A stretch of 64,000 nucleotides of DNA from Prevotella melaninogenica ATCC 25845. GTDB taxonomy: Bacteria; Bacteroidota; Bacteroidia; Bacteroidales; Bacteroidaceae. Under the pieces are notes generated by a model, which was not told the DNA's origin, did not search any database, and saw only the letters and a program-made list of their open reading frames with translations. The translations under genes were made by a program, and so were the position numbers. The DNA lies in assembly GCF_000144405.1 (NCBI RefSeq), contig NC_014370.1, positions 1,307,501 through 1,371,500 on the forward strand. Direction: 5' to 3'. Positions 7,878-18,882 of this stretch are shown piece by piece; the stretch's first letter is position 1; each line of letters starts with the position of its first letter.

Positions 7878-9767
7878 ATGATGGACTCTCAAGAAAAAGC
7901 CCTGAATCAGGGTACAGAAGAAGTTAAGCTGTCTGAAGAAGTTGCAGCCAATGCTACAACGGAGAATTCCGAAGTGCAGAATGTTAATACTGATGCTGTA
8001 GAAGAAAACCTCAATCAACCAGTTGAAACGAAGTCAGAGAGCGAGAAGGAGAATCTCGCTACTAAGACTTATAGTTCAAAAAAGGAGATTATTGAGCGCC
8101 TGAAAGCTATCGTTGACAGTAATGAAACACCAGAGAAAGCTGAAGTAGAGCACCTGAAAACGGTATTCTACAAGCTGCATTTTGTTGAACGCGAAGCACA
8201 GCAGAAGGCTTATCTCGAGAATGGCGGTGACCCAGAGAAATACCAGGTATTGCCTGATGAGGATGAAGAAATCTTCAAGGCAGAGATGACCATCATTAAG
8301 GAAAAACGCCAAAAGGCTTTCCTCGCACTTGAAGAGGAGAAGCAGCAGAACCTCAAGAAGAAAGAAGCTATCATCGAACAGATTAAGGCGATGGCTACTA
8401 CTCCTGAAGAGGCTAACAAGAACTTTGACCAGTTCAAGAAGCTTCAGCACGAGTGGAAAGAAATCAAGATGGTTCCTGCTGAAAAAGCTAACGAACTTTG
8501 GCGCAACTATCAACTCTATGTTGAGCAATTCTATGACTTGTTAAACCTCAATCGTGAGGCACGCGAATACGACTTCAAGAAGAATCTTGAGAAGAAGACT
8601 AAACTCTGTGAAGCAGCTGAGAAGTTGGCGGAAGAAACAGATGTTATCAGTGCATTCCACCAGTTACAGGAACTTCATCAAGAATATCGTGAGACAGGTC
8701 CTGTTGCTAAGGAACTTCGCGAGCAGATTTGGGCACGCTTCAAAGCCGCCAGCACTGTTATCAACAAGCGTCACCAACAGCACTTCGAAACACTCCGAAC
8801 ACGCGAAGAAGAGAATCTAACAAAGAAGACTGCACTCTGCGAAAAGGCTGAAGAACTTGCAAAACAAGAGAATAAGTCTTCTGCTGATTGGGAGAAACGC
8901 ACTAAGGAAATCATTGCTATCCAGCAGGAGTGGAAGACCATTGGTTTCGCTCCACAGAAGATGAACGTGAAGATTTTTGAACGTTTCCGTGCAGCATGTG
9001 ACGACTTCTTTGGTCGTAAAGGCGAATTCTTCAAGCAGTTGAAAGAGCAGTTTGCTGAGAATACAGAAAAGAAAAAGGCACTTGTTGAAAAGGCTCAAGC
9101 ATTGAGTGAGTCTACCGATTGGAAGGCAACATCTGATAAGCTCATCGCTTTACAGAAAGAGTGGAAGACCATCGGAATGGTTCCTAAGAAGATTGGCGAC
9201 CAGTTGTGGAATGATTTCCTTGCTGCTTGCAACCGTTTCTTCGAGGCCCGCAACGCCGTTCACGCTGATTCTCGCAATGAGGAACATGAGAACTTAGACA
9301 AGAAACGTGATATCATCAGCCAGCTGAAAGAACTTGTTGAACAAACAGGTGAGAACTTACAAGAGAAGGTACAGAAACTGACTGAGCAATATAATAAGGT
9401 GGGTCACGTTCCTTATAAAGAGAAAGATAAACTCTACAAGGAATACCACGAGGTATTGGATAAGATTTATAAAGACCTCCATATCTCTGCAGCACGTAAA
9501 CGAGTTGACAACTTCCGCAATAACCTCAAGAAGGTTGCTGACCGCGGCATTGATGCACTCGACAACGAGCGTGGTCGTCTGCTCCGTCGCTTTGAACAGT
9601 TAAAGCAGGAGGTAAACACTTACGAGAACAATCTCGGTTTCCTCAACATCAGTTCAAAGAAGGGCAACAGCCTTATTGACGAAATGAATCGTCGCATCCA
9701 GAAACTCAAAGATGATATGGATGAAGTGAAGCAGAAGATTAAGGCTATCGATGCTGAAAACAAATAA
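7878..9767 (+). CDS. DUF349 domain-containing coiled-coil protein
   Basis: The frame is open from a GTG at 7797, but the promoter-like TAAGTTTG ends at 7782, so I place the start at ATG 7878 (a second ATG follows at 7881). The protein has about 629 residues. It has a disordered acidic N-terminus (about 1-60) followed by tandem DUF349 units of about 70 residues, each with a W-K-x-I/V-G-x-V/A-P core (EWKEIKMVP, EWKTIGFAP, EWKTIGMVP, NKVGHVP). It ends in a coiled coil. It is highly charged and probably cytoplasmic. The family function is not established. The gene stands alone between corA and a strong terminator. Confidence 0.85.
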   Translation: MMDSQEKALNQGTEEVKLSEEVAANATTENSEVQNVNTDAVEENLNQPVETKSESEKENLATKTYSSKKEIIERLKAIVDSNETPEKAEVEHLKTVFYKLHFVEREAQQKAYLENGGDPEKYQVLPDEDEEIFKAEMTIIKEKRQKAFLALEEEKQQNLKKKEAIIEQIKAMATTPEEANKNFDQFKKLQHEWKEIKMVPAEKANELWRNYQLYVEQFYDLLNLNREAREYDFKKNLEKKTKLCEAAEKLAEETDVISAFHQLQELHQEYRETGPVAKELREQIWARFKAASTVINKRHQQHFETLRTREEENLTKKTALCEKAEELAKQENKSSADWEKRTKEIIAIQQEWKTIGFAPQKMNVKIFERFRAACDDFFGRKGEFFKQLKEQFAENTEKKKALVEKAQALSESTDWKATSDKLIALQKEWKTIGMVPKKIGDQLWNDFLAACNRFFEARNAVHADSRNEEHENLDKKRDIISQLKELVEQTGENLQEKVQKLTEQYNKVGHVPYKEKDKLYKEYHEVLDKIYKDLHISAARKRVDNFRNNLKKVADRGIDALDNERGRLLRRFEQLKQEVNTYENNLGFLNISSKKGNSLIDEMNRRIQKLKDDMDEVKQKIKAIDAENK

Positions 9768-9834
9768 AAAGGACATTCTTATCTATTCAGTTTCATAATA
9801 ATACAAGGGTAGATTGAAGGAAATAGAACCAAGA

Positions 9835-9870
9835 GAAGGGGCAATTCTTTGCAGAATTGCCCCTTTTCTT
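9835..9870 (+). terminator. Rho-independent terminator after the DUF349 gene
   Basis: GGGGCAATTCT pairs perfectly with AGAATTGCCCC around a TTGC loop and is followed by TTTTCTT. It lies about 70 nt after the DUF349 stop. Confidence 0.8.
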
Positions 9871-10018
9871 ATCATCTATAACGCAATTATTTCTCTCACA
9901 AAAAAGTTTTATTGTCGAATTATTTTCGTAAAAAGAATTCGTAACAGATACGAATTTCCCAAGAGAGAGATAGAAAGTGTACCTGTCAACCATAAAATAT
10001 GCCCTAAAAGTAAGTTCA

Positions 10019-10485
10019 TCCGTTAACCCCAAATCAGTCATTAGAAACTAAACATATTTTGTTTTTATCGCAAAGCAATAATTTTTATACCTCGAAAATC
10101 CATAGATTAGCTTTCGAAAAATCATTACATAAATCCGAATAAAATACCAATAAATAATGGCAAATACACATGTAAAATGCAAGTTTGTAACCAACAGCAA
10201 ATCAAATGGTTATAAAGTAGTACAAGAAAAGATGCTTAATTGGACTTCAAAAGGGCGTTAGTTAGACTCCAAAAGAGCATCTTTTACAAGTCAATTAGGC
10301 ATCTTTTAGAAGCCAAAAGACCATGTATTGCCTTCGATGCACATGAAAATAGTTTACAAACATCTATGATATCCGTCTTTGCAACTTGACGTAACCCACT
10401 ACGCCTGCGTTACAAAGCCAAACAATCTGTTCGATAATAAAACAAAATATGTTTAGCCTCTACTGACCGATTTGGATTTAACGGA
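10019..10485. mobile_element. MITE-like element with about 50-nt terminal inverted repeats
   Basis: The left end (10019-10070) and the right end (10431-10485) are inverted copies of one another. Both arms read TCCGTTAA, then CCAAATCRGTCA, then CTAAACATATTTTG and a TTTT..ATCG tail. Similarity may extend a few bases further out (AGTTC/GGTTC). The interior of about 360 nt has no convincing ORF but holds the family C 22-nt array. There is no transposase, so it would be non-autonomous. It occupies most of the 739-nt gap between the DUF349 and rhodanese genes. Confidence 0.6.
10240..10327 (+). repeat. 22-nt tandem array, family C (CAAAAGGGCGTTA type)
   Basis: Four 22-nt units begin at 10240, 10262, 10284 and 10306. 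Units share TT at the start, a GACTYCAAAAGRGC-like middle and a GTTA or ATCTT end. They lie inside the inverted-repeat element. A second array of the same family is at 23450. Confidence 0.75.
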
Positions 10486-10506
10486 AGAACCTAAAAGCTG
10501 ACTTAT

Positions 10507-10893
10507 TTATTCCTTTACTGTCTTCTTCTTTGCCTCAGTCCATGCAATGATACCACCTAAAAGGTTGGTAACGGTGTATCCTTCTTTGGCAAGAAGAGTC
10601 GCTGCCATAGCAGAACGCTTACCAGAACGACAATAAACGGCACAAGGACGTTTCTTATCAAGCTTGGCAAGAGCATTAGAAAGGAAAGAAGGCGTCAACA
10701 CATCAATATGTGTTGCACCTGGAATATGCCCTTCTGTAAACTCATCAAGTTTACGAACATCCACCAACTGAACAGAGTCAGACTTAATAATCTGCTCAAA
10801 ACGATTAACATCTACATCCGTATAAGGATTCTGCGCACATGCACCCATACCTATTCCCAATGCTGCCAAAATGGCTGTAAATAACTTCTTCAT
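10507..10893 (-). CDS. Secreted or lipid-anchored rhodanese-like protein
   Basis: This single-domain rhodanese (sulfurtransferase fold) has 128 residues. A hydrophobic leader ends in GMGACAQNP, so Cys19 could be lipidated (weak lipobox) or cleavage could follow the AQ; either way the domain is extracytoplasmic. The active-site loop is CRSGKRS with Cys88 preceded by AVYC. VDVRKLDEFTEGHIPGA is the conserved rhodanese N-terminal signature, so catalytic residues are intact. The substrate is unknown. It is transcribed alone on the minus strand, upstream of nothing, with a MITE-like element past its 3' end. The start at 10893 gives a complete signal sequence. Confidence 0.88.
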   Translation of the reverse strand: MKKLFTAILAALGIGMGACAQNPYTDVDVNRFEQIIKSDSVQLVDVRKLDEFTEGHIPGATHIDVLTPSFLSNALAKLDKKRPCAVYCRSGKRSAMAATLLAKEGYTVTNLLGGIIAWTEAKKKTVKE

Positions 10894-10936
10894 ACTCTAT
10901 CAGGTAAATATTTAAGCTATTGAATGAAACAAAAAA

Positions 10937-10960
10937 AGAGAGTTGAAAACTCAACTCTCT
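10937..10960 (-). terminator. Terminator of the tRNA-Gln transcript
   Basis: On the minus strand AGAGAGTTGA pairs with TCAACTCTCT around a four-base loop and runs into a T-rich stretch (A-tract 10930-10937 on plus). It lies directly downstream of the tRNA. Confidence 0.75.
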
Positions 10961-10967
10961 CACTTTG

Positions 10968-11038
10968 TTGGGATACCCGGACTCGAACCAGGAATGACAG
11001 GACCAGAATCTGTAGTGTTACCATTACACCATATCCCA
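10968..11038 (-). tRNA. trnQ: tRNA-Gln (anticodon CTG)
   Basis: On the minus strand the 71-nt molecule folds into a full cloverleaf. The acceptor is TGGGATA/TATCCCA, the D stem GTGT/ACAC, and the anticodon stem ACAGA/CCTGT (one A-C mismatch at its base) with loop TTCTGGT. The T arm has loop TTCGAGT. Loop position gives anticodon CTG, reading CAG as glutamine. The UUCUG loop context matches E. coli tRNA-Gln. CCA is not encoded (CAA follows the discriminator A). Confidence 0.92.
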
Positions 11039-11219
11039 TTGACCTCACAACTCATTTCCGAATTGCGAGTGCAAAGTTAGCACTTTTTCTTGAACTACCA
11101 AAACTTCTACCAACTTTTTTCATGAAAAGAGATAAAAATATTCTCAAAGACAGTTTTTCATTGCTAAATAGCCCAAATAAGCCCAACAGGAACAAATTGC
11201 TAAATAAAATGAAATTTAT

Positions 11220-11250
11220 TTTGTGCTTCATTCCTTTTGCGCTACCTTTG
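11220..11250 (+). promoter_or_regulatory. Promoter of rsfS-ftsH-cdsA
   Basis: TTTG (11220-11223), 19 nt, TACCTTTG (11243-11250) fits the Bacteroidetes consensus. The rsfS ATG is 27 nt further on. Confidence 0.65.
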
Positions 11251-11276
11251 CATCTCGTATATTATAATGTGATTTA

Positions 11277-11636
11277 ATGGATAAGACAAAGAATTTAGTA
11301 GAATTAATTACGAAGGGAATTCAAGATAAAAAGGGACATGGCATAGTTATTGCAGACCTATCAGAGATCGATGGTACTATCTGCCGCTATTTCGTTATAT
11401 GCCAGGGTAACTCCACACAACAGGTAGAAGCTATTGCCGGATCAGTGAGCGATTATGTTCGTGAAACGATTGGTGAGAAGCCTATCAACTGCGTAGGACT
11501 TGGTAATGCACAGTGGGTGGCGATTGATTATGCGGACGTTATCGTCCACATCTTCACCCCAGAGACACGTGAATTCTATGACATAGAACACCTTTGGGAG
11601 GACGCCAAGTTGACCACTCTGCCAGATTTAGACTGA
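11277..11636 (+). CDS. rsfS: Ribosome silencing factor RsfS (YbeB/Iojap)
   Basis: RsfS binds ribosomal protein uL14 and prevents joining of the subunits when nutrients are limiting. The 119 residues cover the whole Iojap domain: KGHGIVIADLSEIDGTICRYFVICQGNSTQQVEAIA at the N-terminus and the family core WVAIDYADVIVHIFTPETREFYDIEHLW near the C-terminus. It is first in an apparent operon with ftsH, 48 nt downstream, and then cdsA; this order is common in Bacteroidetes. A promoter lies just upstream. The length is normal and nothing is unusual. Confidence 0.95.
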   Translation: MDKTKNLVELITKGIQDKKGHGIVIADLSEIDGTICRYFVICQGNSTQQVEAIAGSVSDYVRETIGEKPINCVGLGNAQWVAIDYADVIVHIFTPETREFYDIEHLWEDAKLTTLPDLD

Positions 11637-11684
11637 TAAAGTAACCTGGTAATCGCCTTTTTATATAAAAAATCAGACTTCAAA

Positions 11685-13715
11685 ATGGACAATTCAAATC
11701 CAAAGAACAAGCCGAATATGCCAAAATTCAATATGAATTGGCTCTACATATTCGTTATTATTGCCCTCGGAGTAGTATTCTTTGCTGGGGGGAATGGGCT
11801 TTTTCCGTCAAGTGCAGGTATAGACAAGGACTATACCACGTTCAAACAATACGTTGCTAAAGGCTATGCAACAAAGGTAATTGTCAATCGGAATGACAAT
11901 ACCCTACGCATGTATGTAAGCCCAAACCATATCCGTGACATCTTTAAGAAGGGTACACAAGAAGTGGGTACAGCCCCTTATGTTACCGTGGAGATTGGTT
12001 CGGTTGATAAGGTAGAAACCTTCCTCGATCAAGCTGTAGCTCAAAAGAAAATCGTAAGCTATAGTTATGAGAACAAAACAAGCAACACGATTCTCGATAT
12101 TCTTGGCTCTATTGCACCATGGATATTCTTCTTTGGCATCTGGTACTTCCTCATGCGCCGTATGGGTGGAGGTGCCAGCGGAGGTGGTGGAGTATTCAGC
12201 GTTGGAAAATCTAAGGCAAAACTCTATGAGAAAGCCAACGAAATGGGTATCACCTTCAAGGATGTTGCTGGTCAGACAGGTGCTAAACAGGAGGTACAAG
12301 AGATTGTTGAGTTCTTGAAGAATCCTAAGAAATATACCGATTTAGGTGGTAAAATCCCTAAGGGTGCACTGCTTGTTGGTCCTCCGGGAACAGGTAAGAC
12401 CCTCTTAGCTAAGGCTGTTGCAGGTGAGGCTGGTGTACCATTCTTCTCTATGAGTGGCTCTGACTTCGTTGAAATGTTCGTCGGAGTTGGTGCGAGCCGA
12501 GTACGTGATGTATTCCATCAGGCTAAAGAGAAGTCGCCTTGTATCATCTTTATTGACGAGATTGATGCCGTTGGACGTGCTCGCTCAAAGAACCCAGCTA
12601 TGGGCGGAAACGATGAACGTGAGAATACGCTCAACGCCCTTCTGACCGAGATGGACGGCTTTGGAACGAACTCTGGCGTTATCGTTCTTGCTGCAACTAA
12701 CCGTGTTGACATGCTCGATAAGGCACTCCTTCGTGCCGGACGATTCGACCGTCAGATCCACGTTGACCTACCAGACTTGCCAGAACGTAAGGAGATCTTC
12801 CTCGTTCATATGCGCAATTTGAAGTTAGAGAAGAATCTTGATATCGACCTCCTTGCACGTCAGACGCCAGGTTTCTCAGGTGCTGATATTGCCAATGTAT
12901 GTAACGAAGCTGCCCTAATTGCAGCCCGTCACGACAGCACAGAGGTAACAAAGCAAGACTTCTTAGACGCTGTAGACCGTATCATCGGCGGCTTAGAGAA
13001 GAAGACAAAGATTATGACAGCTGACGAGAAGCGCACTATTGCCCTTCACGAAGCAGGTCACGCAACTATCAGTTGGTTCTGTGAGCATGCCAACCCATTG
13101 GTAAAGGTGAGCATTGTACCACGTGGTCAGGCACTCGGTGCAGCATGGTATCTGCCAGAAGAGCGTCCTATCACTACAAAGGAACAGATGCTTGATGAGA
13201 TGTGTTCATTGCTCGGTGGACGCGCTGCAGAGGAACTCTTCACTGGTCATATCTCAACAGGTGCAATGAATGACCTCGAACGTGCGACCAAGAGTGCATA
13301 CGGTATGATTGCCTATGCAGGTATGAGTGACAAGTTGCCAAACATCTGTTATTATAACAATGATGAATATAACTTCCAGAAGCCATACTCTGACACAACG
13401 GCTAAGACCATCGACGAGGAGGTTCTGAAGATGATTAACGGCCAGTATGAGCGTGCAAAACAGATTCTGACAGAGCACAAAGAAGGTCATAACCGTTTGG
13501 CACAGATTCTCATAGAACGTGAGGTAATCATGGCAGAAGACGTTGAGGAAATCTTCGGAAAGCGTCCTTGGGTAAGCCGTACACAAGAATTGCTTGAGCA
13601 GGAAGAGAAGTCTCAGCCTAAATTAGAGGACATGCCAGAGGAGGTTAAGCAGGCACAAGCAGAGCACGAAGCAAGAATCGCAAAAGAAGGTAACGACAAC
13701 GCAAGTGATTTATAA
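11685..13715 (+). CDS. ftsH: ATP-dependent zinc metalloprotease FtsH
   Basis: FtsH is a hexameric inner-membrane AAA+ protease that degrades misfolded membrane proteins and regulators. The 676 residues show a first membrane helix (about 19-36), a periplasmic domain, a second helix (about 141-157), and a glycine-rich linker. The AAA module has Walker A GPPGTGKT (232-239), Walker [17 protein letters not shown] and the second region of homology [15 protein letters not shown]. The zinc-binding HEAGH follows. The C-terminal tail is rich in E, K and Q. All catalytic elements are present. It sits between rsfS and cdsA, with 14 nt to cdsA. Confidence 0.98.
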   Translation: MDNSNPKNKPNMPKFNMNWLYIFVIIALGVVFFAGGNGLFPSSAGIDKDYTTFKQYVAKGYATKVIVNRNDNTLRMYVSPNHIRDIFKKGTQEVGTAPYVTVEIGSVDKVETFLDQAVAQKKIVSYSYENKTSNTILDILGSIAPWIFFFGIWYFLMRRMGGGASGGGGVFSVGKSKAKLYEKANEMGITFKDVAGQTGAKQEVQEIVEFLKNPKKYTDLGGKIPKGALLVGPPGTGKTLLAKAVAGEAGVPFFSMSGSDFVEMFVGVGASRVRDVFHQAKEKSPCIIFIDEIDAVGRARSKNPAMGGNDERENTLNALLTEMDGFGTNSGVIVLAATNRVDMLDKALLRAGRFDRQIHVDLPDLPERKEIFLVHMRNLKLEKNLDIDLLARQTPGFSGADIANVCNEAALIAARHDSTEVTKQDFLDAVDRIIGGLEKKTKIMTADEKRTIALHEAGHATISWFCEHANPLVKVSIVPRGQALGAAWYLPEERPITTKEQMLDEMCSLLGGRAAEELFTGHISTGAMNDLERATKSAYGMIAYAGMSDKLPNICYYNNDEYNFQKPYSDTTAKTIDEEVLKMINGQYERAKQILTEHKEGHNRLAQILIEREVIMAEDVEEIFGKRPWVSRTQELLEQEEKSQPKLEDMPEEVKQAQAEHEARIAKEGNDNASDL

Positions 13716-13729
13716 ACAAACATACAGTT

Positions 13730-14596
13730 ATGAGTGATAAACTAAAGAACCTGATTGTCAGAGCCGTTACAGGCGTATTCTTCGTCACCGTGATGGTGTT
13801 GGGTATCCTTCATCCTCACGCACTGATTGCTCTTTTCGCACTCATCACGGGTCTTTCCATCTGGGAATACACAGGATTGGTGAACAATATCAAAGGAGTA
13901 AGGGTAAACCGCTTTATCTCAACCATAGCGGGAGTCTATTTCTTCCTATCGGTTGCAGGACTACGTCTGACACCAGTTGAGGGCTTCGTCATCTTTGTAC
14001 CCTACATTCTGACAATTCTCTACCTGTTGATTTCAGAACTGTATCTGAAGAATGAGAACCCTATTAACAGTTGGGCATACACGATGTTAGGACAAATGTA
14101 TATCGCATTGCCTTTCTCTATGATTAACGTATTAGCTTTCCAGCAGGGTGAGATGGGACAGGTAACCTTTGATTTCCTTCTTCCATTGAGTATCTTCATC
14201 TTCCTTTGGACAAATGATACAGGTGCTTATCTCTGCGGTTCGCTCTTCGGCAAGCACAAACTCTTCCCACGTATCAGTCCTAAGAAGAGTTGGGAAGGAA
14301 GCATTGGTGGCGGTATTCTCGTTCTGATTGTGGCTGGTGTTATAGGCTACTTTGCAAACATCGGTGCTACACCTCACATGCTGAGCATTCCTGCATGGGT
14401 AGGTCTCGGACTCGTCGTAGTGGTCTTCGGAACATGGGGCGACCTTGTTGAAAGTCTTCTCAAACGTACACTCGGTGTCAAGGATAGCGGTAATATGCTG
14501 CCTGGACATGGTGGTATGCTCGACCGCTTTGACTCATCACTCTTAGCAATACCAGCTGCTGTCGTGTATCTCTATACATTGACATTCTTCTATTAA
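13730..14596 (+). CDS. cdsA: CdsA, phosphatidate cytidylyltransferase
   Basis: CdsA makes CDP-diacylglycerol from phosphatidate and CTP at the inner membrane, the branch point of phospholipid synthesis. The 288-residue protein has about eight hydrophobic segments. It has the family signature near the C-terminus, LKRTLGVKDSGNMLPGHGGMLDRFDS, with the conserved metal-binding aspartates, and SPKKSWEGSIGG in the preceding loop. It closes the rsfS-ftsH-cdsA run and is followed by a long hairpin at 14625-14656. Length and motifs are normal. Confidence 0.96.
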   Translation: MSDKLKNLIVRAVTGVFFVTVMVLGILHPHALIALFALITGLSIWEYTGLVNNIKGVRVNRFISTIAGVYFFLSVAGLRLTPVEGFVIFVPYILTILYLLISELYLKNENPINSWAYTMLGQMYIALPFSMINVLAFQQGEMGQVTFDFLLPLSIFIFLWTNDTGAYLCGSLFGKHKLFPRISPKKSWEGSIGGGILVLIVAGVIGYFANIGATPHMLSIPAWVGLGLVVVVFGTWGDLVESLLKRTLGVKDSGNMLPGHGGMLDRFDSSLLAIPAAVVYLYTLTFFY

Positions 14597-14624
14597 ACTA
14601 TAATAAAAAAAGAAATAACAGACG

Positions 14625-14656
14625 TATAGGGACAGACGGAGCCGTCTGTCCCTATA
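14625..14656 (+). terminator. Perfect 15-bp hairpin after cdsA (dispersed hairpin family)
   Basis: TATAGGGACAGACGG pairs perfectly with CCGTCTGTCCCTATA around a tiny loop, then a moderately T-rich stretch. It is related, with compensatory changes, to the hairpin at 23739-23780. It may end the cdsA transcript, though the U-tract is weak. Confidence 0.55.
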
Positions 14657-14684
14657 TTGTTTATAATCTTGTCCTATTCCGACA

Positions 14685-15332
14685 ATGAACGCAGAACTCA
14701 CCATAGATTATCTTCGACAAGCTTTTGAACATTATAACAACCTCATCTTTGACGGTAAACTACCCGTACCAAAGCTGAAGTGGTCGCGTGCTAAGACTCG
14801 TTTAGGACAGATGGCATGTAAAAGAAAGATGAGTTGGGGGCGTACAAAGTTTTATGACTTTAGTATTTCCGTTTCTAACTATTATAAACTGACAACAGAA
14901 CAGATAGACGATGTGCTCATCCACGAGATGATACACTACTCTATTGCCTATACAGGATTGAAAGACACATCAGCACATGGCATTGTCTTTCGTGGTATGA
15001 TGGACAAAATAAACCGTACTTTCAATAGACACATCACTATCTCTGTGCGCACACGCAACCTACAAGCACGCAGCGCACAACAACCCAAAGACTATCTCAT
15101 ATTGGCATTAAAGATGAAAGATGGCAAGTATTTTCTCTCTTCCGTCAATCCCTCTGCTGCTGGGAAATTGGCAATTTCCCTTGCTCGCGCTCGTGAAATA
15201 GCACATTACGCGTGGTATCAGTCACAAGATGAATACTTCCGCAGTATGCCACGTGTGCGCTCTTTGCGTGGTAGACAAGTGTCTGCAGAGGTCTACGAAA
15301 CGATGATTGAGAAGATGAAACTACTAAAATAA
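14685..15332 (+). CDS. SprT-like zinc metalloprotease domain protein
   Basis: The 215-residue protein has an N-terminal SprT-like domain. LRQAFEHYNNLIFDGKLPVPKLKWSR is the family's opening strand-helix signature. The metal site is HEMIHY (HExxH) in DVLIHEMIHYSIAY, followed by a third ligand candidate in SAHGIVFRGMM. SprT/Spartan-type proteins are zinc peptidases; the bacterial role is unclear. The C-terminal third (about 130-215) is basic and lacks the usual zinc ribbon cysteines. It is probably cytoplasmic, as no signal peptide is present. It is transcribed in the direction of cdsA but separated by a hairpin. Confidence 0.85.
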   Translation: MNAELTIDYLRQAFEHYNNLIFDGKLPVPKLKWSRAKTRLGQMACKRKMSWGRTKFYDFSISVSNYYKLTTEQIDDVLIHEMIHYSIAYTGLKDTSAHGIVFRGMMDKINRTFNRHITISVRTRNLQARSAQQPKDYLILALKMKDGKYFLSSVNPSAAGKLAISLARAREIAHYAWYQSQDEYFRSMPRVRSLRGRQVSAEVYETMIEKMKLLK

Positions 15333-15343
15333 AAGGCTGATAG

Positions 15344-15445
15344 AAGCCTAAAAACGAATTATTTTCACAACAAGAAAGAATTATTTTCATGAAGAAAAAT
15401 ATTTATTTACGTGAAGAAAAATATTTATTTTCATGAAAAGAATTT
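15344..15445 (+). repeat. 22-nt tandem array, family B (CATGAAAAG/ATTTATTT type)
   Basis: Five units of 22 nt begin at 15344, 15366, 15388, 15410 and 15432 (last partial). Each starts CATGAAGAA or CGTGAAGAA in the best copies and ends ATTTATTTA/T. The same family is at 33966-34075 and, degenerate, at 25469-25525. Confidence 0.75.
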
Positions 15446-15491
15446 AGACACTGCCATTGATAGGTATGCTGACAGTACGGATATTAAACAA

Positions 15492-15526
15492 AAAACGCCT
15501 TTGCAGGACTTCTGCAAAGGCGTTTT
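15492..15526. terminator. Bidirectional terminator between sprT-like and beta-galactosidase genes
   Basis: AAAACGCCTTTGCAG pairs perfectly with CTGCAAAGGCGTTTT around a five-base loop. T-rich flanks on both strands fit the convergent genes on either side. Confidence 0.85.
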
Positions 15527-15552
15527 CTATTTTATAAAAGATGTCTATCAGC

Positions 15553-18723
<3,171 letters not shown>

Positions 18724-18782
18724 TTAGGTTTCTTTCTTTAAAATCCTTAACTCACACAAGAGTATATAAAAGGATAACACAA

Positions 18783-18790
18783 CAAAATTA
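18783..18790 (-). promoter_or_regulatory. -7 box of the beta-galactosidase gene
   Basis: On the minus strand TAATTTTG fits TAnnTTTG, 72 nt before the start codon. No clear -33 TTTG is seen. Confidence 0.35.
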
Positions 18791-18833
18791 GCAAAAAAAC
18801 CTGTAATCATCGACTTATGTCACGAAAAATATG

Positions 18834-18841
18834 TATATTTG
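18834..18841 (+). promoter_or_regulatory. -7 box of susC
   Basis: TATATTTG fits TAnnTTTG, 41 nt upstream of the susC ATG. It lies back to back with the beta-galactosidase promoter; no consensus -33 is seen, as expected for a regulated glycan locus. Confidence 0.4.
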
Positions 18842-18882
18842 CTTAGATAAACAGTATAAATAACATTTATTGTATTCCTTAT

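Noticed and set aside
9793..10041. Short ORFs on both strands after the DUF349 gene
   Set aside because: They lie across the terminator and the inverted-repeat end of the MITE-like element; composition follows those repeats.
10924..11277. Plus-strand ORF of 117 codons
   Set aside because: It runs antisense through the tRNA-Gln gene and its terminator and through the rsfS promoter.
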